64,000 nucleotides of DNA from Marinobacter lutaoensis (GTDB taxonomy: Bacteria; Pseudomonadota; Gammaproteobacteria; Pseudomonadales; Oleiphilaceae): contig NZ_MSCW01000008.1 of NCBI RefSeq assembly GCF_001981305.1, positions 276,298-340,297 on the forward strand, written 5' to 3'. The stretch's first letter is position 1. Every line of letters starts with the position of its first letter. Both the position numbers and the translations under genes were made by a program. The notes under the pieces are model-generated. The model saw only the letters and a list, made by a program, of their open reading frames with translations, searched no databases and was not told the origin of the DNA. Of the stretch, positions 19,391 through 27,949 are shown one piece after another.

Positions 19391-20455
19391 ATGACGCACA
19401 TCGATCAGGCCACCGACATCCGCGATGGCGAGGCGCTGGACTTGGCGGCGGTTGACCGGTTCATGAAACAGGCCGTTCCTGGCCTGAAGGGTCAGCCCAC
19501 CCTGCGCCAGTACCCCGGGGGTGCTTCTAACCTCACCTACCAGGTGGACTACGGTGAGCGCTCGTTCGTGCTGCGCCGGCCGCCGTTCGGACAGATTGCC
19601 CGGTCCGCCCATGACATGCTGCGGGAGGCTCGGGTGATGCAGGCCCTCAAGCCGGTTTATCCCTACGTGCCCACCATCGTCGCCACCTGCGATGATCCGG
19701 CGGTGCTGGGCTGCGACTTCTATGTCATGGAACGGCTCGAGGGCATCATCCTGCGTCAGGACTTTCCCGAGGGCTTCAACCTGGACGAGGCGGGCACCCG
19801 CACGCTGTGCCTGAACGTGATCGACAAGCTGGTGGACCTGCACACCGTGGATGCCCGAGCCGCCGGCCTGGACACCCTGGGCAAGGGGCCCGGCTACGTG
19901 CAGCGCCAGATCCGTGGCTGGAGCGACCGCTTCCGTCGTGCCCGTACCGAGGATGTGGGAGATTTCGACGCGGTGATGGGCTGGCTGGCGGACAAAATGC
20001 CCGAGGACAGGGCCCAAGTGATCATCCACAACGACTACCGTTTCGACAACGTGGTGCTGAATCCGGACAACCCGCTTGAGGTGATCGGCGTGCTGGACTG
20101 GGAAATGGCCACCATCGGCGACCCGCTGATGGACTTGGGCAACAGCCTGGCGTACTGGGTCCAGGCCGATGACGAGCCGCCGTTCCAGATGCTCCGGCGC
20201 CAGCCCACCCATCGCCCGGGCATGCTCACCCGACAGCAGGTGGTGGACTACTACATGGAGCGCTCCGGTTTTCACGCCGACAATTTCGATTTCTACGAAA
20301 TCTACGGCCTGTTCCGGTTGGCGGTGATCATTCAACAGATTTACTACCGCTACTACCATGGCCAGACCCGGGACAAACGGTTCGCCATCTTTGGTCAGGC
20401 CGCGAACTATCTGGAGCAGCGCTGTCAGCGGCGGATCCGGGAGAGCCGGCTGTAA
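19391..20455 (+). CDS. APH-family phosphotransferase, possible 4-hydroxyacyl-CoA kinase
   Basis: A 354-residue kinase of the aminoglycoside phosphotransferase fold, unlikely to be for drug resistance. The catalytic loop HNDYRFDNVVL and the metal-binding DWEMATIGDP are intact. The N-terminal YPGGASNLTYQV and FVLRRPP match the kinase half of human ACAD10/ACAD11 and the LvaA type, which phosphorylate the 4-hydroxyl of acyl-CoA. The dehydrogenase half is encoded separately at 17261. GGAGAC precedes the ATG. Its stop overlaps the next start by one base (TAATG), so translation is coupled. The substrate is inferred from the family and neighbours. Confidence 0.85.
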   Translation: MTHIDQATDIRDGEALDLAAVDRFMKQAVPGLKGQPTLRQYPGGASNLTYQVDYGERSFVLRRPPFGQIARSAHDMLREARVMQALKPVYPYVPTIVATCDDPAVLGCDFYVMERLEGIILRQDFPEGFNLDEAGTRTLCLNVIDKLVDLHTVDARAAGLDTLGKGPGYVQRQIRGWSDRFRRARTEDVGDFDAVMGWLADKMPEDRAQVIIHNDYRFDNVVLNPDNPLEVIGVLDWEMATIGDPLMDLGNSLAYWVQADDEPPFQMLRRQPTHRPGMLTRQQVVDYYMERSGFHADNFDFYEIYGLFRLAVIIQQIYYRYYHGQTRDKRFAIFGQAANYLEQRCQRRIRESRL

Positions 20456-21144
20456 TGGCCACGTTGTATCTGATCCGTCACGGCCAGGCCAGCTTCGGCC
20501 AGCACAACTATGATCAGCTGTCGCCCCTTGGTTGGAAGCAGGGCCGGATTCTGGGGCGCTGGCTGGCAGACCGGGTGCGGCCGGGGCTGGTGGTGGGGGG
20601 CGGCCTACGGCGTCACCGGGAAACGGTGGAAGCCATCGCCACCGGTTACGGTCAGGCCCTGCCGGATATGCAGGTGCTGGCCGGGCTGGACGAGTTCGAT
20701 CATCTGGAAGTCGTGGAACGGCTGCGCCCGGCGTGGGCGGACCGGGCCGTCATGGCCCGCGACCTGGCCAGTTTCCCGAAGCCGGCCCGGGCGTTCCAGC
20801 AGACCTTCGAGCAGGCCATGGCGCGCTGGCTGGGCGGTGACCACGACCACGAGTACCGGGAAACCTGGCCAGCCTTCCGGGCCCGGGTGTTGGCGGCGCT
20901 GGATACCCTGATCGAGCGGGCGGATGGCGCCGATGTGCTGGTGTCCACCTCCGGTGGACCCATCGCGGTGATCGCCCAGCACCTGCTGGCCCTGTCCGAT
21001 GCCAAGACCCTGGAGGTGAACAACGTCATCGCCAACACCAGCGTCTCGCGGGTGCTTTACTCCGGCCCCCGGCGTACCCTGGCGGTGTTCAACAACTACA
21101 GTCACCTGGAAGCGGAAGACCCCGCCCTGGTGACCTACCGATAA
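20455..21144 (+). CDS. Histidine phosphatase superfamily protein
   Basis: A 229-residue phosphoglycerate mutase-like phosphatase. LYLIRHGQASFG holds the phosphoacceptor His, and LVSTSGGPIAVIA replaces the usual HGG second histidine motif with SGG, which may alter or reduce catalysis. Family members remove phosphate from small molecules or proteins. It overlaps the kinase gene stop by one base, so it may act on the same phosphorylated intermediate or guard against its build-up. This role is inference. Similar phosphatases occur next to ACAD/APH genes, as far as I recall. Confidence 0.8.
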   Translation: MATLYLIRHGQASFGQHNYDQLSPLGWKQGRILGRWLADRVRPGLVVGGGLRRHRETVEAIATGYGQALPDMQVLAGLDEFDHLEVVERLRPAWADRAVMARDLASFPKPARAFQQTFEQAMARWLGGDHDHEYRETWPAFRARVLAALDTLIERADGADVLVSTSGGPIAVIAQHLLALSDAKTLEVNNVIANTSVSRVLYSGPRRTLAVFNNYSHLEAEDPALVTYR

Positions 21145-21158
21145 GCAGCGAGGGATCT

Positions 21159-21929
21159 ATGAGCAACAAAAACCTGTTCGACCTGTCCGGTAAGGTGGCC
21201 CTGATCACCGGGGCCAGCCGGGGCATCGGCGAGAGCATCGCCCGCCTGCTGGCCCAGTACGGGGCTCATGTCATCGTCAGCAGCCGCAAGATCGACGGCT
21301 GCGAGCGGGTTGCCGCCAGCATCCGCGACGCCGGCGGCCGTGCCGAGGCCGTGGCCTGCCACATTGGCGAGATGGACCAGATCGACGCGCTCTGGGCTCA
21401 CATCGACCGGGTGCACGGCCGGATCGACATCCTGGTCAACAACGCCGCCGCCAACCCCTACTTCGGGCCGGTGGAGGACACGGACCCCGGCGCTTTCCAG
21501 AAGACCGTCGATGTGAATATCCGGGGGTACTTCTTCATGTCCGCCCAGGCGGCGCGGCGTATGAAGCCGACCGGAGGCGGTGCCATCGTCAACGTGGCCT
21601 CGGTCAACGGCGTGAACCCGGGTCATTTCCAGGGCATCTATTCGGTGACCAAGGCTGCGGTCATTGCCATGACCAAGTCCTTTGCCATGGAGCTGGGGCC
21701 CCGGAACATCCGGGTCAACGCACTGCTGCCGGGATTGACTGACACCAAGTTTGCCAGTGCACTGACCACCAACGAGTCCATCAAAAAGCAGGCGCTCGCG
21801 CACATTCCGATGAAACGGGTGGCGGACCCGGATGAAATGGCCGGTACCGTGCTGTACCTGGTGTCCGATGCCTCCAGCTACACCACCGGTGCCTGCATCA
21901 ACGCCGACGGCGGCTACCTCACGGTGTGA
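21159..21929 (+). CDS. Short-chain dehydrogenase/reductase
   Basis: A 256-residue classical SDR. The N-terminal TGASRGIG, then NNAAANPY, Ser in VASVNG, YSVTKAA and a C-terminal INADGGYLTV are all in place. NNAAANP and the residues that follow resemble oxoacyl or hydroxysteroid type reductases (DHRS4-like). It follows the phosphatase gene by 14 bp and is the second SDR of the operon. It could oxidise the 3-hydroxyacyl-CoA released after dehydrogenase action. The ribosome site is AGCGAGGG. Confidence 0.9.
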   Translation: MSNKNLFDLSGKVALITGASRGIGESIARLLAQYGAHVIVSSRKIDGCERVAASIRDAGGRAEAVACHIGEMDQIDALWAHIDRVHGRIDILVNNAAANPYFGPVEDTDPGAFQKTVDVNIRGYFFMSAQAARRMKPTGGGAIVNVASVNGVNPGHFQGIYSVTKAAVIAMTKSFAMELGPRNIRVNALLPGLTDTKFASALTTNESIKKQALAHIPMKRVADPDEMAGTVLYLVSDASSYTTGACINADGGYLTV

Positions 21930-21944
21930 TGACCGGGAGACGGT

Positions 21945-22193
21945 ATGTCCAAGCAGCGTCGGGCGCGTGTGCGCCAGTTCATTTTTGCGTTTTACATGTC
22001 GGGCATCATGTCGATGATGATGTCGGGGGTGATCACGGTGATCAACACCGGCCTGGCCGCCGGTTTTTTCGCGCGTTGGGGGTCCGCTTTTCTGGTGGCT
22101 TGGGGCGTGGCCTTTCCGCTGGTGATCTTCGTGGCGCCCCTGGCGGGCCGGCTTACGGAAAAGACCCTGGCCCGTCTGCTGGGTGACGGCTAG
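21945..22193 (+). CDS. DUF2798 small membrane protein
   Basis: An 82-residue protein with two hydrophobic helices (about 10-37 and 43-66) and the family-like run MSGIMSMMMSGVITVIN. DUF2798 members are short inner-membrane proteins without known function. It starts 15 bp after the SDR gene and is the last gene of the operon. Whether it belongs to the pathway or is a passenger is unknown. Its 3' end faces the convergent dacB. Confidence 0.8.
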   Translation: MSKQRRARVRQFIFAFYMSGIMSMMMSGVITVINTGLAAGFFARWGSAFLVAWGVAFPLVIFVAPLAGRLTEKTLARLLGDG

Positions 22194-22208
22194 ACGGCCC
22201 CGGCGCCG

Positions 22209-23753
22209 TCACTGGATAGCGCGGTCCGGGCCGGACTCCGGGCTCGCCTTGGATATGGCGGTGCCGGTGGGCGGCCGGAAGTGCAGGGAGTACAGGACCC
22301 GGTCAAGTACCGCCTGGCCATTCCAGGCCGGGTCATTGTTGACCATGCCCACCACGGCCCAGGTGGTGTCGTTCTCGTCCCGGGTGAAACCGGCGATGGA
22401 ACGGACGTTCTCCAGGTAGCCGGTCTTGATACGCCCCAGGCCGTCCAGGCCGGTATTCCTCAACCGGCGAGCCATGGTGCCGTCCATGGCGATGATCGGC
22501 ATGGAGGCCATCAGGTCCGCCGCGTAGGGACTGTTCCAGGCGTGCTGCAGGATCTGGATGCCCTGGCGCGCGGTCAGACGGCCGTGGCGGCTCAGACCGG
22601 CACCGTTGTCGATGACCATGCCGGCGGTGTTGATCCCCTTCCGTTCCAGCCACTGGTAGATGACCCGGATGCCGGTGACCCGGTCATCGTGTTCCCCCTC
22701 CTCGCGATGTTCCGCGCCCAGGGTCAGCAGCAGCTGCCGGGCCATCACATTGCTGCTCCACTTGTTGATGTCACGCACCATGGTCACCAGGTCCGGCGAG
22801 GTGGTCCGGGTCAGCAGCCGAGCATCCTCGGGGGTCGGACCGGTCATGCCGGCTCCGGTCAGGGTGATGCCGATCTCCGACAGCACCGAGCGGATCAGCG
22901 AGGTGCTGTACTGTTCATGGGGCAGCAAGGACAGGTAGGTGGTGGTACGACAGCCTTGGGGCAGCTCTCCGGTCACCCGCACCGTGACATTCTGATCGCC
23001 ATGGAACAGCGGGGTCCATTCAAACCGGCTGCGGCCAGGGCAGGGACCTTCGGGCAGGGCGGTGACCCGGTTGTCGATCCGGATCTCCGGCAGCGCCGGG
23101 GTGACCCAGGCCTGGGTGCCCCGCTCATCGGCCCGCACCTGGAAGTGCAACAGGTTCAGATTGGTCAGGTAGGCGGAGGGCTCCACCAGAAAGGGGGCGT
23201 AGGGATTGTCGCCGTTGTCCTCGAACGGCGGAAAGCCCTCCAGCTGAAAATAGCGGCCATCCAGAACCAGGTGACCGTCGACCCGGGTAATGCCCATGCC
23301 GCGCAGTTCCCGCAGGGTGGACCAGAGTCGTTCCAGGGTCAGCTTGGGATCGCCGCCAAAGCGTACGTAAAGGTTGCCCTTGAGGGTGTCGCCGAGAATC
23401 TGGCCGTCGGTCAGGACGTCGGTGTCCCAGCGGTGGGTCGGGCCGAGAATCTCCAGGGCGGCGTAGGTGGTGACCAGTTTCATGATGGAGCCGGGGCTCA
23501 TGGGCTGGTCGGCGTTGACGTACTGTTCGATCCCTGGTCCGTTCAGGGGAACGGCCGCCACGCTCAGGGCATGGTCGTCCTTGAGGGACCGGGCGGCGTA
23601 GTCGCGCATCTCATGGCTCCAAGGACGGCCCGGGTTGTCGGCCGCCAGCGCGCCGGGGGCGAGCAGGCACGCCAGCATCGTCGTGCCAAGGGCACGGGCC
23701 AGCTGGCCGAAGGTCCGGTGTCGATTGCGGTCGTGTGTCGCCCCGAAAGTCAT
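22209..23753 (-). CDS. dacB: D-alanyl-D-alanine carboxypeptidase/endopeptidase (PBP4 type)
   Basis: A 514-residue S13-family penicillin-binding protein that trims or cuts peptidoglycan stem peptides in the periplasm. A signal peptide lies at about 15-38 (hydrophobic core, then ALAAD). The catalytic motifs are S89-IMK92, SSN (about 328) and KTGYL (about 443). The insert between the first two motifs is that of class C enzymes such as E. coli DacB (477 residues). It is encoded alone and convergent with the DUF2798 gene. Confidence 0.93.
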   Translation of the reverse strand: MTFGATHDRNRHRTFGQLARALGTTMLACLLAPGALAADNPGRPWSHEMRDYAARSLKDDHALSVAAVPLNGPGIEQYVNADQPMSPGSIMKLVTTYAALEILGPTHRWDTDVLTDGQILGDTLKGNLYVRFGGDPKLTLERLWSTLRELRGMGITRVDGHLVLDGRYFQLEGFPPFEDNGDNPYAPFLVEPSAYLTNLNLLHFQVRADERGTQAWVTPALPEIRIDNRVTALPEGPCPGRSRFEWTPLFHGDQNVTVRVTGELPQGCRTTTYLSLLPHEQYSTSLIRSVLSEIGITLTGAGMTGPTPEDARLLTRTTSPDLVTMVRDINKWSSNVMARQLLLTLGAEHREEGEHDDRVTGIRVIYQWLERKGINTAGMVIDNGAGLSRHGRLTARQGIQILQHAWNSPYAADLMASMPIIAMDGTMARRLRNTGLDGLGRIKTGYLENVRSIAGFTRDENDTTWAVVGMVNNDPAWNGQAVLDRVLYSLHFRPPTGTAISKASPESGPDRAIQ

Positions 23754-24057
23754 GATGCCCGCCCCTGTGAGTCCATGGGATAAAACATAGCCTATCTGCG
23801 CCGGATGTACTATGCAGAATAGCTCTACATGACGTTAAAAAAAGCCAGTAGTTTCCTGGTTTCTCTTGACTTTTTGTGACGCGATGTAAGTGCCCTTTGG
23901 AATCAGCTGGTTATCGGGGCAGGGCCGGGCCGGGGCTGTCAATGACTCCAGACACTTTTTTTGCGGGACCGTGCCGGCATTTCGGTCATGGCATCGGCGG
24001 GCAAATCGGCGTCTCCTAGAAAGGTGAGCTGACGGACAACAACAACAGGAGGTCGCC
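23754..24057. other. Intergenic region upstream of dacB and the hydroxylase gene
   Basis: A 304-bp divergent spacer. It holds short AT-rich runs near 23834 and 23870 (a TTGACT at 23866-23871 with no well-spaced -10 that I can find) and the ribosome site AGGAGG before the gene at 24058. A minus-strand open frame here has no coding character. I see no RNA gene or repeat. Confidence 0.5.
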
Positions 24058-24585
24058 ATGATCGGTATTCCGCTGGGGCTCATCACCGCCAACGCCGTGG
24101 AATGGGTGTTTCACAAGCAGATCCTGCACGGGCTGGGGCGCAACCGCGACAGCTTTTGGGCGTTCCACTGGCATGACCATCACCGGAATGTTCGCAGGAA
24201 CGGCTTTCTCGACGAGGACTACCGCAACGCGTTGCTGGCGTGGAACGCCCAGTCCAAGGAAGTGCTGGCGCTGGTGGCCGGCGCGGCGGTGGTGACCCCG
24301 TTGCTGCCGGTGGCGCCGTTTTTCGTCGGTACCCTCTATTACAGTGCCTGGAACTACTATCGCGTACACAAGCGTGCGCATCTGGATCCGGAGTGGGCCC
24401 GGACGCACCTGCCATGGCACTATGACCACCACATGGGCGCGAATCCCAACGCCAACTGGTGCGTGACCCGCCCCTGGTTCGACCACATCATGGGCACGCG
24501 GGAGGCCATGGCCGACCGCACGTTGTCCGGATCGTCCCGCCAGGCTCCTTCGTCAACAAAGGATATGCCATGTTCAAAGCCCTGA
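24058..24585 (+). CDS. Sterol desaturase/fatty acid hydroxylase-like protein
   Basis: A 175-residue protein with three histidine-rich clusters, HWHDHH, HLPWHYDHH and a final FDHIMGTRE, in the order expected for a membrane di-iron hydroxylase. EWVFHKQILHG near the N-terminus adds another His. It is shorter than normal family members (250 or more) and has one clear hydrophobic helix (about 70-100), so it may be a minimal form or rely on a partner. ACAGGAGG precedes the ATG. Its 3' end overlaps by 16 bases the start of the tandem thioredoxin-fold gene, which points to a shared function. The substrate is unknown. Confidence 0.78.
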   Translation: MIGIPLGLITANAVEWVFHKQILHGLGRNRDSFWAFHWHDHHRNVRRNGFLDEDYRNALLAWNAQSKEVLALVAGAAVVTPLLPVAPFFVGTLYYSAWNYYRVHKRAHLDPEWARTHLPWHYDHHMGANPNANWCVTRPWFDHIMGTREAMADRTLSGSSRQAPSSTKDMPCSKP

Positions 24586-25340
24586 AGCACAACGTCCACG
24601 TGCTGGAATCGGTTGCCACCTCCTCGCTCGCTGCCTGGCGGGGCTGTCTCGTGGTTGCGGTGGCGACGCCCCCGGCCAAGCCGCTGGTGCTCTACGAATT
24701 CGAGGCCTGCCCCTATTGCCGACGGGTGCGGGAGGCACTTACGGCCTTGCACCTGGATGTGGAGATCCGGCCCTGCCCCAAGGGCGGGCGGGTCTTTCGT
24801 CCGGAGGCCGAAGCCCTGGGAGGCAAAGCCCAGTTCCCGCTGCTGGTGGACCCGAATACCAATCAGACCCTGTACGAGTCGGCGGCCATTGTCGAACATC
24901 TGTTCCGGCATTATGCCGGCCAGCCGGTGCCTGCCTCCTACCGCGCCCGGGCCTGGCAGATACCCATGGGCGTGCTGGCGACCGGTGCCAGTGGCATGCG
25001 GGGCATGACAGCGCGGCCGTCCCGGCGCCCGGAGCAGCCGTTGCATCTCTGGAGTTTCGAAGGCAGCCCCTTCTCGCGCCTGGTGCGGGAAACCCTGTGC
25101 GAGCTGGAGCTTCCCTATACCCTGCATAACCTCGGCAAGGAACACTGGAGCGAGATCGGGCCTGCCCGGCAACGGCTCAAACCCGGGCCGTACCGACCCC
25201 GGCCGGGCGGCAAACGGGAGGCGTTCTTCCTCAAGCATGGGCGGGTCCAGGTCCCCTATCTGGAGGACCCGAACACCGGTACTGCCCTGTTCGAGTCCGC
25301 CGCGATCGTAGCGTACCTGGAATCCCGCTACGCCGGCTGA
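24570..25340 (+). CDS. Tandem glutathione-S-transferase N-terminal/glutaredoxin-like protein
   Basis: A 256-residue protein with two copies of a thioredoxin-like GST N-terminal domain, about residues 38-115 and 155-250. The first has a redox motif C47-P-Y-C50 in FEACPYCRR; the second has FEGSPFSRLV with both cysteines replaced by Ser. Each ends with a DP-N-T...FESAAIV or YESAAIV segment that would bind glutathione gamma-glutamyl. ATG 24570 lies inside the 3' end of the hydroxylase gene, so the two are translationally coupled. It might supply electrons or glutathione chemistry to that enzyme; this is inference. Confidence 0.8.
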   Translation: MFKALKHNVHVLESVATSSLAAWRGCLVVAVATPPAKPLVLYEFEACPYCRRVREALTALHLDVEIRPCPKGGRVFRPEAEALGGKAQFPLLVDPNTNQTLYESAAIVEHLFRHYAGQPVPASYRARAWQIPMGVLATGASGMRGMTARPSRRPEQPLHLWSFEGSPFSRLVRETLCELELPYTLHNLGKEHWSEIGPARQRLKPGPYRPRPGGKREAFFLKHGRVQVPYLEDPNTGTALFESAAIVAYLESRYAG

Positions 25341-25341
25341 G

Positions 25342-26151
25342 TCAGTCCCAATCCGGGGCGAACCCCGGGTTGGCCAGCCGTTCGCCCCGGTCGAGGGCGT
25401 CGATGGCCCGGATGTCCTCTTCCGACAGGGTGAGGTTCAACGCTTCCAGATTGGCCTTCTGGTGCGAGGGACGGGTTGAGGAGGGAATCGGCACCACCCC
25501 TCGGGCCACTGACCAGGCAATGGCGATCTGGGCCGGCGTAGCGTTGTGCTCGAGGGCAATACGCTGGAGAGTCGGGTCGTCCATCACTTTGCCGACCGCC
25601 AGGGGCATGTAGCCGGTGACCGTCATGCCCAGCCGTTGGGCGTGGGCCACCACCTGGCGGTTGGCCAGGAACGGGTGGACTTCCACCTGGTTCGTGAGGA
25701 TCGGCGCGTCACCGAGGATCGCCTTTGCCCGCTCCATCTGGGCGCAGGTGAAGTTGGATAGGCCGATGTGTTCGGTGAGCCCTTCCCGCTGGGCGTCCCG
25801 GAGGGCCCCCAGGTATTCTTCCATGGGCACCTCGTCGCCGGGCGACGGCCAGTGGATCAGAGCCAGGTTCACGTGGTCGGTTTTGAGCCGCGCCAGACTG
25901 TCGTGCAGGCTGTGGATCAGATCATCCGCCCGCAGCCGATCGTGCCAGATCTTGGTGGTCAGGAAGATTTCCCGGCGGGGGATACCGCTGGAGGTGATGC
26001 CATCGCCCACTTCCGCCTCATTGTTGTACATCTGGGCGGTATCGATGTGGCGATAGCCCAGCGACAGGGCGCTTTTGACGGCGTCTCGGGCATCGTCTCC
26101 CCTGAGGCGAAACGTTCCCATCCCGATGCGTGGCAATGTGGTAAACGACAT
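25342..26151 (-). CDS. Aldo/keto reductase (2,5-diketogluconate reductase B type)
   Basis: A 269-residue NADPH-dependent reductase of the (beta/alpha)8 AKR fold. GYRHIDTAQMYNNE contains the catalytic Asp and Tyr, TTKIWHDR the Lys, and LALIHWPSP the His. VVPIPSSTRPSHQKANLEA is the cofactor loop. The length fits DkgB (267). ATG 26151 has GGAGGAG upstream; a longer frame to 26211 is not supported. The gene begins two bases from the stop of the convergent tandem thioredoxin gene and stands alone. Confidence 0.92.
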   Translation of the reverse strand: MSFTTLPRIGMGTFRLRGDDARDAVKSALSLGYRHIDTAQMYNNEAEVGDGITSSGIPRREIFLTTKIWHDRLRADDLIHSLHDSLARLKTDHVNLALIHWPSPGDEVPMEEYLGALRDAQREGLTEHIGLSNFTCAQMERAKAILGDAPILTNQVEVHPFLANRQVVAHAQRLGMTVTGYMPLAVGKVMDDPTLQRIALEHNATPAQIAIAWSVARGVVPIPSSTRPSHQKANLEALNLTLSEEDIRAIDALDRGERLANPGFAPDWD

Positions 26152-26286
26152 AAGCTCCTCCTGTGAATCAGGGTGTAGGGGGACGGTAGTCCCCGGGCAC
26201 TGGTTCTTCAAGAGGGGCGTCGGTATTATCGCCCCGTGCCCGTCCCCACGTGTTGAATGTGCCCATCAGTGAATGTGAGACAGTTC

Positions 26287-26700
26287 ATGTATACCGGTCA
26301 GTGCCTTTGCGGCGACATCACCTTCCAGTACGACGGCCCGCTCGGCCCCATTGCCCTGTGTCATTGCAGCCAGTGTCGGCTCGGGCACGGCAGCGCTTTC
26401 TCGGCCAGTGCGCCGGTGCAGCGTGTCCGGTTCCGGTTCCTTACCGGCGAGGACAAGGTCAGCGAGTACCAGACCAGCCCCGGCAGGCACCGGGCCTTTT
26501 GCAGTCATTGCGGCAGCCCCCTCTACAACCGCTCCGATGCCATTCCGGGCATCCTGAGGCTGCGGGTAAGCCTGATTCGCGAGCCGCTGGATAAGGGGCC
26601 CGCGCAGCACATCCATGTGGCTTCCAAGGCGGATTGGTACGAGATTACCGACGATCTGCCCCGGTTCGACAAAACCGAGCGGACCCACGACCCTCACTGA
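26287..26700 (+). CDS. GFA family zinc protein
   Basis: A 137-residue protein of the glutathione-dependent formaldehyde-activating (GFA) fold. The zinc ligands are visible: C-x-C in GQCLCG, C-x2-C in CHCSQC and C-x2-C in FCSHCGSP. Most members act on unknown substrates despite the family name, so a formaldehyde role is not implied. I chose ATG 26287 over a 26257 start because the fold begins just after it. The last 7 bases overlap the convergent sugar dehydrogenase gene. Confidence 0.88.
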   Translation: MYTGQCLCGDITFQYDGPLGPIALCHCSQCRLGHGSAFSASAPVQRVRFRFLTGEDKVSEYQTSPGRHRAFCSHCGSPLYNRSDAIPGILRLRVSLIREPLDKGPAQHIHVASKADWYEITDDLPRFDKTERTHDPH

Positions 26701-27818
26701 ACCGGCTGTAGTCGGTAGACCTTGCCCCGGGGCGCGTCGGTGAGCAGCCAGAGCGCGCCGTCCGGCCCCATGCGGACATCCCGGATGCGCGCTCCCAACC
26801 CGGTCAGCAGATCCTCCTGCTCAAGCACCCGGCCGTCGCGGATGTCCAGGCGCACCAGTTTGCGCATTTTCAGAGCACCGACGAACAACTGGCCCCGCCA
26901 CAACGGGAAGGCGTCGCTGCTGTAAAAGGCCATGCCGGACGGCGCGATGGATGGGTCCCAGTAATGCAAGGGTTGGGCCATGCCTTCCTTTTCCGTGACC
27001 AGGGAAATGGGCAGGCCGGAGTAGTCGATGCCGTAAGTGATCTCCGGCCAGCCGTAATTGGTGCCGGCGCGGAGGATGTTGATTTCGTCGCCGCCCCGGG
27101 GGCCGTGTTCGTGGCTCCAGATCTCACCGGTGTCGGGGTGCCGGGTCATGCCTTGGATGTTGCGGTTGCCGTAGGTAAAGAACGTCTCGCGGGCTCCGGT
27201 GTCGGCCAGGAACGGGTTACCGGGCGCCGGGTCGCCGTTGACGGTGATGCGATGCACGCCGCCGGCATCGTCGCTCAGGTCCTGGGCGCGCGCCATGTCA
27301 CCCCGGTCGCCCACGGCCACGTACAGATAACCCTCCCGGTCGAACGCCATGCGCCCCGCGAAGTGGCGGTGGGTGTCGGAACGGGGCAGAGCCTCGAAAA
27401 TGACCGCCACGTCGCGCAGCCGTTCGCCATCGAAGTGGGCCCGGGCGACCCGGGTGGTCAATCCGTGCGCGTTACCGTGAGCGTAGCTCAGGAACAGCTG
27501 CCGGTTACGTTCAAAATCCGGGTGCAGCACCACGTCCAGCAGTCCGCCCTGGCCCGATACCGTCAGCTCGGGTACGCCCGGAATGGGAGCTGGCAGCAAC
27601 CGTCCATCCCGGATCAGGCGCAACCGGCCCGCCCGTTCCGTCACCAGTTGCTCACCGTTTGGCAGAAAGGCCAGGCTCCAGGGGTGTTCAAGGTCCTCGG
27701 CCACCGTCACCAGCTGGAATCGGGCCAGACGGGATGTATGGACCGGACTGGCGGCCAGCGGTATGGCCAAGGCAAGCAGCCAGAAAGTCAGTCCTATCCG
27801 GAAATGGTGATGGTTCAT
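26694..27818 (-). CDS. PQQ-dependent sugar dehydrogenase family protein
   Basis: A 374-residue exported beta-propeller of the soluble aldose sugar dehydrogenase (YliI/Asd) group, which oxidises aldoses in the periplasm with PQQ. A signal peptide occupies about 8-23. Motifs include EHPWSLAFLPNG, GQGGLLDVVLHPDF, RHFAGRMAFD, YGNRNIQGM and HEHGPRGGDEIN, which hold PQQ and calcium ligands. No PQQ synthesis gene is in the window, so the cofactor must come from elsewhere. It stands alone, transcribed away from the small Fur-linked ORF. Confidence 0.9.
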   Translation of the reverse strand: MNHHHFRIGLTFWLLALAIPLAASPVHTSRLARFQLVTVAEDLEHPWSLAFLPNGEQLVTERAGRLRLIRDGRLLPAPIPGVPELTVSGQGGLLDVVLHPDFERNRQLFLSYAHGNAHGLTTRVARAHFDGERLRDVAVIFEALPRSDTHRHFAGRMAFDREGYLYVAVGDRGDMARAQDLSDDAGGVHRITVNGDPAPGNPFLADTGARETFFTYGNRNIQGMTRHPDTGEIWSHEHGPRGGDEINILRAGTNYGWPEITYGIDYSGLPISLVTEKEGMAQPLHYWDPSIAPSGMAFYSSDAFPLWRGQLFVGALKMRKLVRLDIRDGRVLEQEDLLTGLGARIRDVRMGPDGALWLLTDAPRGKVYRLQPVQ

Positions 27819-27887
27819 CGGGGAATCCTCCGTTCTCTAGGGTAGCAGGTGACCGGAAGGTTCGCCGTTGAAATTCCTGTTTTAAAT

Positions 27888-27906
27888 GATAATGATTTGC
27901 ATTAGT
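27888..27906 (+). promoter_or_regulatory. Fur box candidate
   Basis: The 19 bases at 27888-27906 match the Fur consensus at 14 of 19 positions, with the first nine exact (GATAATGAT). It lies 44 bp before a 36-residue ORF and about 70 bp upstream of the divergent sugar dehydrogenase gene. Iron repression of either is likely. Confidence 0.6.
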
Positions 27907-27949
27907 ATAAATGGAGACGCCATTAACGACATCGGGGAGGCACAGAATC

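Noticed and set aside
19391..20455. Reading the APH-fold gene as an aminoglycoside resistance kinase.
   Set aside because: Its motifs and neighbours fit the ACAD10/11 kinase group, not drug-modifying enzymes.
23835..24092. Minus-strand frame of 85 codons in the dacB-hydroxylase spacer.
   Set aside because: No ribosome site, no motif, and it runs into the 5' end of the hydroxylase gene on the other strand.
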